Of a stretch of DNA of 7,938 bases, positions 1-5,980 are shown piece after piece. The first letter of the stretch is position 1. Each line of letters starts with the position of its first letter. Under the pieces are notes generated by a model. It saw only the letters and a list, made by a program, of their open reading frames with translations. It made no database searches and was not told the DNA's origin. The stretch comes from Planctomycetota bacterium (GTDB lineage: Bacteria; Planctomycetota; UBA8108; UBA1146; JAJFFE01). The stretch is from contig JAGQRC010000135.1 in NCBI GenBank assembly GCA_020425835.1, forward strand, positions 1 to 7,938. Direction: 5' to 3'. The position numbers and the translations under genes were made by a program.

Positions 1-360
1 ATCCCTTGGTTCGGCGTCTGTCAAAGAACGAGACTGGGCACGGGGAGCGATACGGTGTCACGCGGAGGCATGCACCGTCTCACGCAGAGGCATGAACAGT
101 GTCACGCGGAGGCGTGATCCGCGGCTCGGCGCGGGCGGCGATTCCGCCACGGGCCGGACCGGTCATCACCGGAGTTCGAACTCGGCGCCCGTTTCTGTGA
201 TCGGACGCCCGGCGTGGTCGAATCAGGGGATTTCCGCTGCCAGGACCCAGGTGGCGGTAGGCTAACAGCCCGTCTCCGCGAGTTCAAAGGGGTAGCCGGT
301 CGCTTTCCGGGCGACGGGTCCACCCTTGTCTCTTCGCCGACGTTGCGCTCTCCTGACGCC
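1..360. other. Non-coding left region with several short dyads
   Basis: No credible protein is encoded in these 360 bases; the open frames crossing it are arginine/proline-rich shadows of high GC content. It holds the three tandem 22-bp units at 53-118 (listed separately), then a CCGCGG palindrome at 119-124, GGCGG/CCGCC arms at 134-148, CCGGT-CATC-ACCGG at 159-172 and a perfect 12-bp palindrome GAGTTCGAACTC at 172-183. A TAGGCT hexamer at 258-263 fits the TAnnnT -10 pattern of GC-rich bacteria, but its only nearby -35 candidate, CTGCCA at 237-242, is just 15 bp away, so I do not call a promoter. The region must carry the signals for the DUF2891 gene starting at 361, and perhaps the end of a gene lying to the left. 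Confidence 0.6.
53..118. repeat. Three tandem 22-bp units, each an inverted repeat
   Basis: Three units lie end to end at exact 22-bp spacing (53-74, 75-96, 97-118), with the shared core TCACGC(G/A)GAGGC(A/G)TG. The third unit contains a perfect 6-4-6 inverted repeat, TCACGC-GGAG-GCGTGA, at 102-117. Units 1 and 2 have GCATG in the right arm, which leaves an A-C mismatch on the plus strand but becomes a G-U pair in RNA copied from the minus strand, so all three would pair fully as minus-strand RNA (unit 1 over five base pairs, units 2 and 3 over six). In unit 1 the stem can extend outward through GGTG (54-57) and CACC (73-76) with one bulged base. The spacing of about two helical turns would also suit a DNA-binding protein contacting one face. 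The periodicity is seen directly; the role is unknown. Confidence 0.75.
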
Positions 361-1413
361 ATGACCCCATCATCATCGCCTGAGCTGCCGGATCCGACGT
401 CGCTCGTACGGTACGCGGAGATGGCGCTGGCCTGCGTCCATCGCGAGTACCCCTACGCGCTGATCCACCTCCTGCAGGCGGCGGAGGACCTCGCGTTGCC
501 GCGGGACGCCACCCCGGCCTTTTCCGGGAGCTTCGACTGGCACTCCAGTGTCCACACCCATTGGACGTTGGTCCGGGTCGCTCGCCTCCTGAGCGATCAC
601 CCGATCGCCGCCCGCGCCCTCGCCGCCGTCGACCGGAGTCTCACCCCGGAGAACCTCGAGGCGGAGCGGCGCTTTCTCCTGCCGCGACCCGGCTTCGAGA
701 GACCTTACGGGCTCGCTTGGCTCACGCTCCTGTGGGCGGAGACCCGGCAGCTCGCGGAGGCCGACCCGTCGAGGGCGGGCCGCTGGGCGATCGGCCTCGA
801 GCCCCTCGGCGTGTTGGCCACCGACCGCCTCCTGGAGTGGTTCGAGAAGCTCTCTCATCCCGTGCGATCCGGCGAGCATTCGCAGACCGCGTTCGCGATG
901 GGCCTCCTCCTCGACGCCGCGCCGCACCTGGCGCTGCGCGGACGGGAGCTGCGCGAACGGGTGGCGATCCACGCGCGCGACTTCTTCGAAGGAGACCGTG
1001 CGGCGCCGATGGGCTACGAGCCCTCGGGTCACGACTTCCTCTCCCCGACTCTGGCCGAGGCGGACGTGCTCGGACGAGTGATGTCGACCGCCGAGTTCTC
1101 CGACTGGCTGCGTCGGTTCCTTCCCGGACTCGATCAGGGTTCCGTCGGCGTCGAGCCAGTGGACGTTCCGGATCGGACCGACGGCAAGCTCGCCCATCTC
1201 GACGGACTGAACCTGAGTCGGGCGTGGATGCTCGCGCGGATCGCCCGTGCCCTCGACGCGGCCGATCCCCGACGCGGCGTGCTCGAGAGGTCGGCCGCCC
1301 AGCATCGCGATGTGGCGCTGGACGCGGTGGATGGTCGGCACTACGAGGGCGGGCACTGGCTCGGGAGCTTCGCGGTATACCTGCTCACCGATCGCGTGCC
1401 GAGCGGGAGCTGA
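361..1413 (+). CDS. DUF2891 family protein
   Basis: A 350-residue protein that I recognise as DUF2891 from its conserved blocks in order: the opening VRYAEMALACVHREYP (residues 16-31), FDWHSSVHTHW (58-68), FERPYGLAW (112-120), HPVRSGEHSQTAFAMGL (166-182), YEPSGHDFLSP (219-229), HLDGLNLSRAWML (279-291) and YEGGHWLGSFAVYLLT (328-343). The family has no established biochemical function. The many conserved His, Trp, Asp and Glu residues in mostly helical segments suggest an enzyme, possibly of helical-barrel type, but that is inference. No signal peptide or membrane segment is visible, so it is probably cytoplasmic. The ATG at 361 gives the normal family N-terminus; an upstream in-frame extension to 214 is arginine/glycine-rich and unlikely. 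There is no clear Shine-Dalgarno sequence before 361. It is convergent with the acyltransferase gene, with a single base between the two stop codons. Confidence 0.9.
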   Translation: MTPSSSPELPDPTSLVRYAEMALACVHREYPYALIHLLQAAEDLALPRDATPAFSGSFDWHSSVHTHWTLVRVARLLSDHPIAARALAAVDRSLTPENLEAERRFLLPRPGFERPYGLAWLTLLWAETRQLAEADPSRAGRWAIGLEPLGVLATDRLLEWFEKLSHPVRSGEHSQTAFAMGLLLDAAPHLALRGRELRERVAIHARDFFEGDRAAPMGYEPSGHDFLSPTLAEADVLGRVMSTAEFSDWLRRFLPGLDQGSVGVEPVDVPDRTDGKLAHLDGLNLSRAWMLARIARALDAADPRRGVLERSAAQHRDVALDAVDGRHYEGGHWLGSFAVYLLTDRVPSGS

Positions 1414-1414
1414 C

Positions 1415-2704
1415 CTACTCCGGCGCTTCGCGCCGTCGCAGGTCCCGGGACTTGACCTCGAACGGCTCGACCGCGGTCGCCCCTTCTTCCAGGCGTCGAC
1501 GAGCCTGTGCGAGCACCATCCGCCACCGCTTGTGCGCGACGAACGCCCAACTGCTCGGATGGCGGAGGATCTGGTCCTCGAAGAAGGAGACGTAGTGTTG
1601 AGTCAGCTCCTGGAGGTCGGTGCTCAGCAGCGGCTCGCCGAAGTCGTGCTCGAGACGACCCTCGGTGTGATGCGCGTAGGCCGGCATCAGCGGAACGCCG
1701 GCGGCGATCGCCAAGCGCGGCGCCCAGGGGCTGAAGCCCAGCCGACCCCCGAAGATCTCCGCTTCGATGCGGTTCGGCTTGCGGTAGATGTTGTCGAGGA
1801 CGGTGATCACGACCTGTGAGTTGCGCATCGCTTCGATCATGCGTCGCGACACGGCGAACGGGCTCTGGCCGCGGACGAAGACCGGACGGAGCCCCAGCCG
1901 CTCGAAGACTTCCTCGGAGATCTCCCGGCGCCAGTCGCTCTCGCCGTTCTTCCCGATCAGCAGCATCGGGAAACGGCGGGCGAAGGCGACGCTGCCGATC
2001 GACCCGGTGAAGTTGTGCGGCGCGGCCAGCATCAGGCCGCCGTGTCGTGCGAGAGCCGCCTCGATGTTCTCGATCGCGTCGGCACGGAGATGGATCGCAT
2101 CGGTCGGCGAACTCGACCTCCCGAGGTAGGCCTCGTGCACGACGTTCCCCGTGAACTGGACCTCGTCGATGATGCCGCGATAGATCTGCGCGCCGTCGGT
2201 CGGATGGCCCCGGTGACGGCAGATCACCGCGAGATCGTCGCACGCGCGACGGATCGCGTTGAACGGCAAGTGCCCCGCGCCACGACCGAGCGTCGAGAGA
2301 CCGAGGAGCGTCCCGCGGACGACGGGGCGCGGAACCCAACGGCTCGACCAGTAGAAGCCGTAGACCGCGGCATGCTTGAACCAGGTGGTTCGATAGGCCC
2401 GAGAGCGGTGCCGATCGCGGGCTTTGCCGCTGGAGCGCGCCTGCTTGAAGGGGTCGAACGGGCTGGGACGGCGTCGGTCGGTGGTCGCCTCGTCGAGGTC
2501 GTCGTCGACTCGAGGTGCGGAACGCGATGGAGATTCCGCGGTGGGCGTCGGGCTCGGCGTCGGTGGAATGGCGGGGGTCGGTGACTCCGGACGCACCGGT
2601 GGCCCGAGGGTGTCGCTGCCACGGTCGAGGACGCGCTCCGGGGCCGTGGGCTCGACGGGGGGTCCCGACGGAGGAAGGTCGTGGGGCCGTGCCGAACTGT
2701 CCAT
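1415..2704 (-). CDS. LpxL/HtrB-like lipid acyltransferase with disordered N-terminal extension
   Basis: A 429-residue member of the LPLAT superfamily closest to lipid A lauroyl/myristoyl acyltransferases, which move an acyl chain onto a lipid A precursor or another envelope lipid at the inner membrane. Residues 1-105 are low-complexity and probably disordered, with a Pro/Thr/Ser tract at 41-59. The conserved part starts near 106, with a hydrophobic segment at about 108-140. The catalytic block is APHNFTGSIG (228-237). Later landmarks are the VLDN turn (302-305), IFGG (317-320), the VPLMPAY block (337-343) and the family C-terminal signature HPSSW...HKRW (382-394). Known relatives have HX4D or HX4E; here the spacing gives H230 and S235, so the acidic partner is missing. 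Substrate cannot be told. The ATG at 2704 has no good ribosome site, but a promoter-like pair lies just upstream. It is the last gene of the minus-strand cluster. Confidence 0.85.
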   Translation of the reverse strand: MDSSARPHDLPPSGPPVEPTAPERVLDRGSDTLGPPVRPESPTPAIPPTPSPTPTAESPSRSAPRVDDDLDEATTDRRRPSPFDPFKQARSSGKARDRHRSRAYRTTWFKHAAVYGFYWSSRWVPRPVVRGTLLGLSTLGRGAGHLPFNAIRRACDDLAVICRHRGHPTDGAQIYRGIIDEVQFTGNVVHEAYLGRSSSPTDAIHLRADAIENIEAALARHGGLMLAAPHNFTGSIGSVAFARRFPMLLIGKNGESDWRREISEEVFERLGLRPVFVRGQSPFAVSRRMIEAMRNSQVVITVLDNIYRKPNRIEAEIFGGRLGFSPWAPRLAIAAGVPLMPAYAHHTEGRLEHDFGEPLLSTDLQELTQHYVSFFEDQILRHPSSWAFVAHKRWRMVLAQARRRLEEGATAVEPFEVKSRDLRRREAPE

Positions 2705-2817
2705 AGGCCCGGACGATAGCGGACGGCGGGTTCCGGGTGAAGCGATCCTCGGTCGCTCGGCGGATGACTCACTCGGCGCGCGCCTCGGGAACCTCGATGC
2801 ATCCGCTCTGCGAAACG
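2705..2817 (-). promoter_or_regulatory. Gap with candidate promoter for the acyltransferase gene
   Basis: This 113-bp gap separates the methyltransferase stop from the acyltransferase start. Read on the minus strand it holds TTCACC (2741-2736) and TATCGT (2718-2713), each matching four of six consensus bases of sigma70-type -35 and -10 boxes, with an ideal 17-bp spacer. Transcription would begin near 2706, only about two bases before the ATG at 2704, giving a leaderless or nearly leaderless mRNA; this agrees with the lack of a Shine-Dalgarno sequence there. The gap also has a 10-bp palindrome GGCGCGCGCC at 2775-2784, which could be a weak pause or attenuator hairpin after the methyltransferase gene. 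Read-through from the upstream genes is not excluded. The match may be chance. Confidence 0.35.
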
Positions 2818-3663
2818 TCAGCGAGAGGGTCGACGCGCGTGGAGATACCAATCCCACAGCGGGGCGCTCTCGGGGTAATAGCCCCAGCCCGCTTCCTCCA
2901 TCGACTCCCACGGATACTCGACCTTCTCGAGAACATCGATCTCGAGCCCCTCGGCGCCGGTCCACTCGCGCAACTCCTCGGGACGGACCTGTCGTTGGGG
3001 CTCGCCGGTGTCGTAGATCAGCAGGCTGTGCTCGCGGTCGATCTCTCCGAGCTCCATGGTGTCGCCACGACGGAGCGCGAGGTCGAACAGGTACTCGGTG
3101 GAGTCGAACGCGGGAACGACGAAGATCGCGGATCCCCCGGGCCGCACGCAGCGCGCGATCTCCGAGAAGATGCGTCGAGCGTCGTCGACGCCGCGGGGGC
3201 AGATCGAGTTGATCGAGAGCGCGAGGTCGACGCATCCGTGGAGTGGGCCGAGTTCGGAGAGATCGGCCAGAGTGAGGTGGAGCGATGGCGGTATCGCGTT
3301 GCGGGCCGATTTCGAGCGGTCGGCGTCGAGCCGTCGGGCGAGCGCCGGCAGCGCGGTCCGTACCGGCTTCGCTTTCCGCTTCCGCAGGTTTCGTTCGGCC
3401 ACGTCGAGCATCCTCGGCGCGAAGTCCACGCCGGCGATGAACGGAGCGTGTCCGAGCAGGGGGAACAGGGAGTCGCCGGTCCCGCATCCGAAATCGACCG
3501 CCGCCCGGAAGGTCGGGTCCGGGTTTGCCTCCCACTCCTCCCACAGCGCCTTCAGGTCATCCTGGAGCCGGAACGACACCTCTGCCGCGAACGGCGTGAT
3601 GGACTCCTCGTGATACTGCTCGGCGAGGGAATCCCACTCGGCGCTCTCCGATCGAAACGTCAT
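2818..3663 (-). CDS. Class I SAM-dependent methyltransferase
   Basis: A 281-residue protein with the Rossmann-type methyltransferase core: motif I VDFGCGTGDS (56-65), which binds S-adenosylmethionine, the acidic end of strand 2 at GVDFAP (78-83), LADLSEL (132-138), the strand-4 block DLALSINSI (146-154) and the post-motif VRPGGSAIFVVP (173-184). This is the UbiE/Methyltransf_11-25 type of small-molecule or lipid methyltransferase; the substrate is unknown. A basic stretch of about 35 residues (93-127) sits between strand 2 and the ADL motif and is longer than usual. The C-terminal third (about 195-281) is rich in Trp, Tyr and Glu and probably forms the substrate cap. I chose the ATG at 3663 because its ATGA overlaps the stop of the DUF1289 gene and GGGAGGGG (3679-3672) lies about nine bases upstream; a TTG at 3681 would add six residues. 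It is probably translationally coupled to its neighbour. Confidence 0.85.
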   Translation of the reverse strand: MTFRSESAEWDSLAEQYHEESITPFAAEVSFRLQDDLKALWEEWEANPDPTFRAAVDFGCGTGDSLFPLLGHAPFIAGVDFAPRMLDVAERNLRKRKAKPVRTALPALARRLDADRSKSARNAIPPSLHLTLADLSELGPLHGCVDLALSINSICPRGVDDARRIFSEIARCVRPGGSAIFVVPAFDSTEYLFDLALRRGDTMELGEIDREHSLLIYDTGEPQRQVRPEELREWTGAEGLEIDVLEKVEYPWESMEEAGWGYYPESAPLWDWYLHARRPSR

Positions 3664-3962
3664 CGACCGCGCCCCTCCCAACGTTCGACGGCTCGCCTCA
3701 GCTCGTCGGACTCCGCCCGCGCGCCGACGTCCGCCAGAATCGACCTACGGCGCGAAGGAGCGGCGCTCGGCCACGCGGCGATCTCGCCTCTCGTCCGGTA
3801 GCAACCCATGCAGAGCCCCGTCTCGGTGTCGAGCTCGCACAACCCGATGCAGGGCGAAGGCACGAACTCATCGTGCCCGGGGGAGCGAATGCCGTCGTTC
3901 TTCGCCGATCCGTCGCCGCCGAAGCCGTCGGGTCCACCGGCCTCCCGGGGATCCAGGCTCAC
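3660..3962 (-). CDS. DUF1289 family small cysteine protein
   Basis: A 100-residue protein whose residues 36-82 match DUF1289: SPCIGLCELD, then TGLCMGCYRTRGEIAAW, with four cysteines at 38, 42, 51 and 54 (spacing C-x3-C-x8-C-x2-C) that probably bind a metal ion or an iron-sulfur cluster. The family is widespread in proteobacteria and usually only 50-90 residues long; its function is not established. Residues 1-33 are a Gly/Asp-rich, probably disordered leader, and the tail ends in a basic helix. The start is a GTG at 3962 whose GTGA overlaps the stop of the lipoprotein gene; GAGGGAG at 3975-3969 lies at proper spacing before it, which decides the start over longer open-frame versions. It ends in an ATGA overlap with the methyltransferase gene, so all three are likely made from one mRNA. 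Confidence 0.85.
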   Translation of the reverse strand: MSLDPREAGGPDGFGGDGSAKNDGIRSPGHDEFVPSPCIGLCELDTETGLCMGCYRTRGEIAAWPSAAPSRRRSILADVGARAESDELRRAVERWEGRGR

Positions 3963-4642
3963 GACGCACTCCCTCGTTCGCGGCGACTCCCTGTGACTTC
4001 GTCCTTCGCGGCGTCGGCATCCGACGCGGCCGCACCGCGGTCGGGTTCGGTGTCCAGCTCCTCGATGCGTCGCGCGATGACCCGCTTCCACTCCGGCGAC
4101 TCGAGCGCTTCCTCGAGCTCCTCGAGGATCCCGCGCTCGTCTCCGGCTTGCGGGTCCCACTCGATCGTCGTCGAGATTCCCGAGAAGCCGCTCGCCTCGC
4201 GAACGGTGACGCGACTCAGGACGATGACATCCCCCGCCGCGATCGCGATGTCGTCGAGACCTTCGGGGAGGTCGCGGCGCCGGAACACGTAGTCGTACGA
4301 GTCCCAGTTGCTCCGGAACGTGCCTCGAGTGCTGAGCCGCACGGGACGGTAGTGGCCCGGAGGAACCGAGAACAGGAGGAGCCCGTCGTGGAGTTGTCCC
4401 GGAACCCGTTGTTCGACGCGATCGGTCTCGATGACGGAGCCGCTGGCGATGGGGTGGGCGATGGGCATGTCGAGGATGAGCTCCCGCTCGACCCGGACGT
4501 CGAGCACGAGGAGGCCTCGGTCGCCCGGGCTTCCATCGAGCTTCACCGGCGTCGAGCAGCCGAACCCGCAGAGCAGGACGAGCAGACCCATCCGGCGGAT
4601 CCCGCCTCTGATCTTCGGCGTTCTCGGTGTTCCAGGGGTCAT
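3959..4642 (-). CDS. Predicted lipoprotein of unknown function
   Basis: A 227-residue protein with a basic N-terminus (arginines at 12, 16 and 17), a hydrophobic stretch MGLLVLLCGFG (18-28) and a cysteine at 29 followed by Ser-Thr-Pro, as expected for a lipoprotein signal peptide. The lipobox is imperfect: Gly-Phe-Gly precedes Cys29 where Leu-Ala/Ser-Gly/Ala is usual, so acylation is likely but not certain. Residues 43-165 look like a beta-sandwich, with alternating hydrophobic strands and a VPPGHYRPVRL turn (93-103) resembling lipoproteins of the DUF2846/PEGA type; this is only a resemblance. The C-terminal part (170-197) is a charged helix, ILEELEEALESPEWKRVI, and the last 25 residues look disordered. 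An internal ATG at 4591 (residue 18) is an alternative start. It is the first gene of the minus-strand cluster and divergent from the pilin operon. Confidence 0.65.
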   Translation of the reverse strand: MTPGTPRTPKIRGGIRRMGLLVLLCGFGCSTPVKLDGSPGDRGLLVLDVRVERELILDMPIAHPIASGSVIETDRVEQRVPGQLHDGLLLFSVPPGHYRPVRLSTRGTFRSNWDSYDYVFRRRDLPEGLDDIAIAAGDVIVLSRVTVREASGFSGISTTIEWDPQAGDERGILEELEEALESPEWKRVIARRIEELDTEPDRGAAASDADAAKDEVTGSRRERGSAS

Positions 4643-4845
4643 TTCACGGGGTTCCGAATCCGTCCGGTGTCCTTGGAGACCCGTCAGCCATGGTGGATGG
4701 GCTCAGGAGCGAGACTTCGATCACCGAGGGCAAGCGCGCGCTCGGCGGTGGCTTGTACCCGTCGCCCTCGCTTGACGCCGAGGGTCCAGATCGTATGCGA
4801 CTCCGTAGTCCTCCGCCCCTCGCGCGACCACGGTGTGGACGCTCG

Positions 4846-4861
4846 GGATGCACGAGCATCC
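4846..4861. promoter_or_regulatory. 6-4-6 palindrome, possible operator
   Basis: GGATGC-ACGA-GCATCC is a perfect inverted repeat with a 4-base centre, extendable by a G-T and a C-G pair (4844-4863). It sits about 30 bases upstream of the TAGGCT hexamer at 4893, at roughly -52 from the predicted start of the pilin operon transcript. That is a typical position for a dimeric activator. It is too short, and lacks a T-run, to be a convincing terminator of anything nearby. A chance palindrome is possible. Confidence 0.35.
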
Positions 4862-4910
4862 TGCCAGGTTCGACGACCGCATCCACCCATCGTAGGCTCA
4901 TTTGGTGGGG

Positions 4911-4927
4911 ATCGGGTCCTTCCCGAT
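4911..4927 (+). other. Leader hairpin 1 of pilin operon
   Basis: ATCGGG (4911-4916) and CCCGAT (4922-4927) form a perfect 6-bp stem around a 5-base loop TCCTT. If the transcript starts near 4905 this would be at the very 5' end of the mRNA, where such hairpins often protect from decay. The pairing is seen; the transcription start is inferred. Confidence 0.3.
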
Positions 4928-4950
4928 GCCGGTTCGACGAGCTTCCAGTC

Positions 4951-4973
4951 GCCGGTCGGTGCGATCGACCGGC
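4951..4973 (+). other. Leader hairpin 2, next to the pilin ribosome site
   Basis: GCCGGTCG (4951-4958) and CGACCGGC (4966-4973) form a perfect 8-bp GC-rich stem; inside, G-U and U-A pairs could extend it to 10 bp around a 3-base loop. It ends three bases before the AAGGTGG ribosome site at 4977-4984, so it could affect translation of the first pilin gene. There is no following T-run, so it is not a Rho-independent terminator. Confidence 0.45.
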
Positions 4974-4988
4974 TTCGAAGGTGGACGG

Positions 4989-5369
4989 ATGAAGACGGCT
5001 CCTGGACGGAGACGCGAGCACCAACGTGGCCTGACCATGGTCGAGGTCCTCGCCGCGACCGTCGTGGTCACGCTGTTGGCCACGGGGGTGATCTCGAGCA
5101 TCTCGATGGCGTACGTCGCGGACCGCTCGGCGCAGGACCTGATCACGAGTCAGAACGTCGCTCGGGAAGTGATGGAGAGCATCGAGGTCACGCCGTTCAG
5201 CGGTCTCCTCTCGCTCGACGGAGCACAGCTCAACGAGGGCGAGTTCACCGCGATCACCGGCGTGACCCTGATCTCCGTCGGGCTGATCCGGGTCGAGGTC
5301 CTGGTCACCCACAGTAGCAACCCGGAGATCGCGACGAGGGCGGTGACTCTGGTCTCCGACCGGGAGTGA
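4989..5369 (+). CDS. PilV/GspI-like minor pilin
   Basis: A 126-residue prepilin. The class III signal is plain: a basic leader MKTAPGRRREHQRG (1-14), cleavage expected after Gly14 by prepilin peptidase, then LTMVEVLAATVVVTLLATG with the conserved Glu at mature position +5 (residue 19) and an unbroken hydrophobic helix to about residue 40. The mature first residue would be Leu rather than the usual Phe. The rest (44-126) is a small head with beta strands such as LIRVEVLVTH. Such proteins (PilV in type IV pili, GspI in type II secretion) join other minor pilins in the initiation/tip complex in the inner membrane. The ATG at 4989 is preceded by AAGGTGG at four-base spacing; an in-frame TTG at 4902 would put 29 extra residues before the signal and is rejected. 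First of a three-gene pilin operon. Confidence 0.88.
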   Translation: MKTAPGRRREHQRGLTMVEVLAATVVVTLLATGVISSISMAYVADRSAQDLITSQNVAREVMESIEVTPFSGLLSLDGAQLNEGEFTAITGVTLISVGLIRVEVLVTHSSNPEIATRAVTLVSDRE

Positions 5370-5397
5370 GCGTCATGCCAAGCAGAGGGGGGACACA

Positions 5398-5970
5398 GTG
5401 CGACGACGACAGGCGCACGGATACACGTTGATCGAGGTGACGATCGCGCTCGCGATCGGAACCCTGATCTTCTTGACGATCGGAGCGCTGACGAAGGCCT
5501 CCGCCGACTCGATGGACTACCTGTCTCGCACTCATCGTGTCGACCGGGACCTGCGTCGCTCTCTGGACTGGATCTGCGAAGAGCTGAAGACCGCGTCGTT
5601 GGCCGGTATCGCCCTGGACCAGTCCGACGCCGACCACGATTCGATCGAGTATCAGACCGAACAGGGCGGCTCGTGGGGATACCCGAACAAGCTGGGGGTC
5701 TTCCAGCCCAACTGGTCCGCTCGGCTCGTGGTCAACGGTGCGGACCTGGTGCTCCAGCGGCTCAATCCCGGTGGAGCGCAGCAGTCCACGAAGATCCTCT
5801 GTCGCCACGTCGACGTCGCCTTCGACGACGGGACGTCGACGACCAAGGGCTTCGCGGTCGACATCAACGGTGAGCTCGTGACGTTGCAGTTGCGCGTCCA
5901 CGAGAGGTTCGACGACGGGCGGGACTATCGGCGGACCGAGCGGACGTTGGTCCACGTCGTGAACGACTGA
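5398..5970 (+). CDS. PilW/GspJ-like minor pilin
   Basis: A 190-residue prepilin with a very short leader MRRRQAHG (1-8), expected cleavage after Gly8, then YTLIEVTIALAIGTLIFLTIG, where the Glu at mature +5 (residue 13) is conserved and the hydrophobic helix runs to about 30. A charged coil (41-63, SRTHRVDRDLRRSLDWICEE) continues the pilin spine, and 64-190 is a beta-rich head with two cysteines (60 and 135) that could form a disulfide. The length, leader and position between PilV-like and PilX-like genes match PilW or GspJ, the larger minor pilins of the tip complex. The GTG start at 5398 has a strong AGAGGGGGGA ribosome site five to six bases before it, 28 bases after the previous stop. An ATG at 5375 is out of frame. 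Confidence 0.85.
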   Translation: MRRRQAHGYTLIEVTIALAIGTLIFLTIGALTKASADSMDYLSRTHRVDRDLRRSLDWICEELKTASLAGIALDQSDADHDSIEYQTEQGGSWGYPNKLGVFQPNWSARLVVNGADLVLQRLNPGGAQQSTKILCRHVDVAFDDGTSTTKGFAVDINGELVTLQLRVHERFDDGRDYRRTERTLVHVVND

Positions 5971-5980
5971 GGGGCGAGAA

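Larger units (their letters stand above)
4643..4988. promoter_or_regulatory. Divergent intergenic region between lipoprotein and pilin operons
   Basis: This 346-bp stretch must contain start signals for both flanking operons. I see no credible gene in it. On the plus strand TAGGCT (4893-4898) fits a TAnnnT -10 element, with a poor -35 candidate TTCGAC at 4869-4874; transcription would then start near 4905 and give an 84-base leader. Upstream of it lies a perfect palindrome (4846-4861), and inside the leader are two hairpins, listed separately. For the minus strand I find no convincing promoter. Everything beyond the inverted repeats themselves is inference. Confidence 0.4.

Noticed and set aside
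53..118. CRISPR array
   Set aside because: The units are directly adjacent with no unique spacers, and no cas gene is present.
53..118. CsrA/RsmA binding sites because of GGAG hairpin loops on the plus strand
   Set aside because: Unit 2 has AGAG in the loop, the plus-strand stems of units 1 and 2 carry a mismatch, and the rest of the CsrA consensus is absent.
172..183. TTCGAA core resembling a tRNA T-loop
   Set aside because: The flanking bases do not form a T-stem with a 7-base loop, and no acceptor or anticodon arm is present; it is just a 12-bp palindrome.
102..362. 86-residue minus-strand open frame
   Set aside because: Arg/Pro/Ser-rich composition with no recognisable domain; it overlaps the hairpin region and looks like a GC-driven shadow.
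2705..3544. Extension of the acyltransferase frame upstream of 2704
   Set aside because: The added 280 residues are Arg/Pro-rich and overlap the methyltransferase gene in another frame.
2737..3801. 354-residue plus-strand open frame opposite the methyltransferase and DUF1289 genes
   Set aside because: No motif, while both opposite-strand genes show intact family signatures and coupled starts.
4951..4973. Rho-independent terminator before the pilin operon
   Set aside because: Strong stem but no T-run on either strand, and it lies directly before a ribosome site.
4643..4988. Small gene in the divergent region
   Set aside because: Short open frames here lack ribosome sites and recognisable composition; the nearest real start is 4989.
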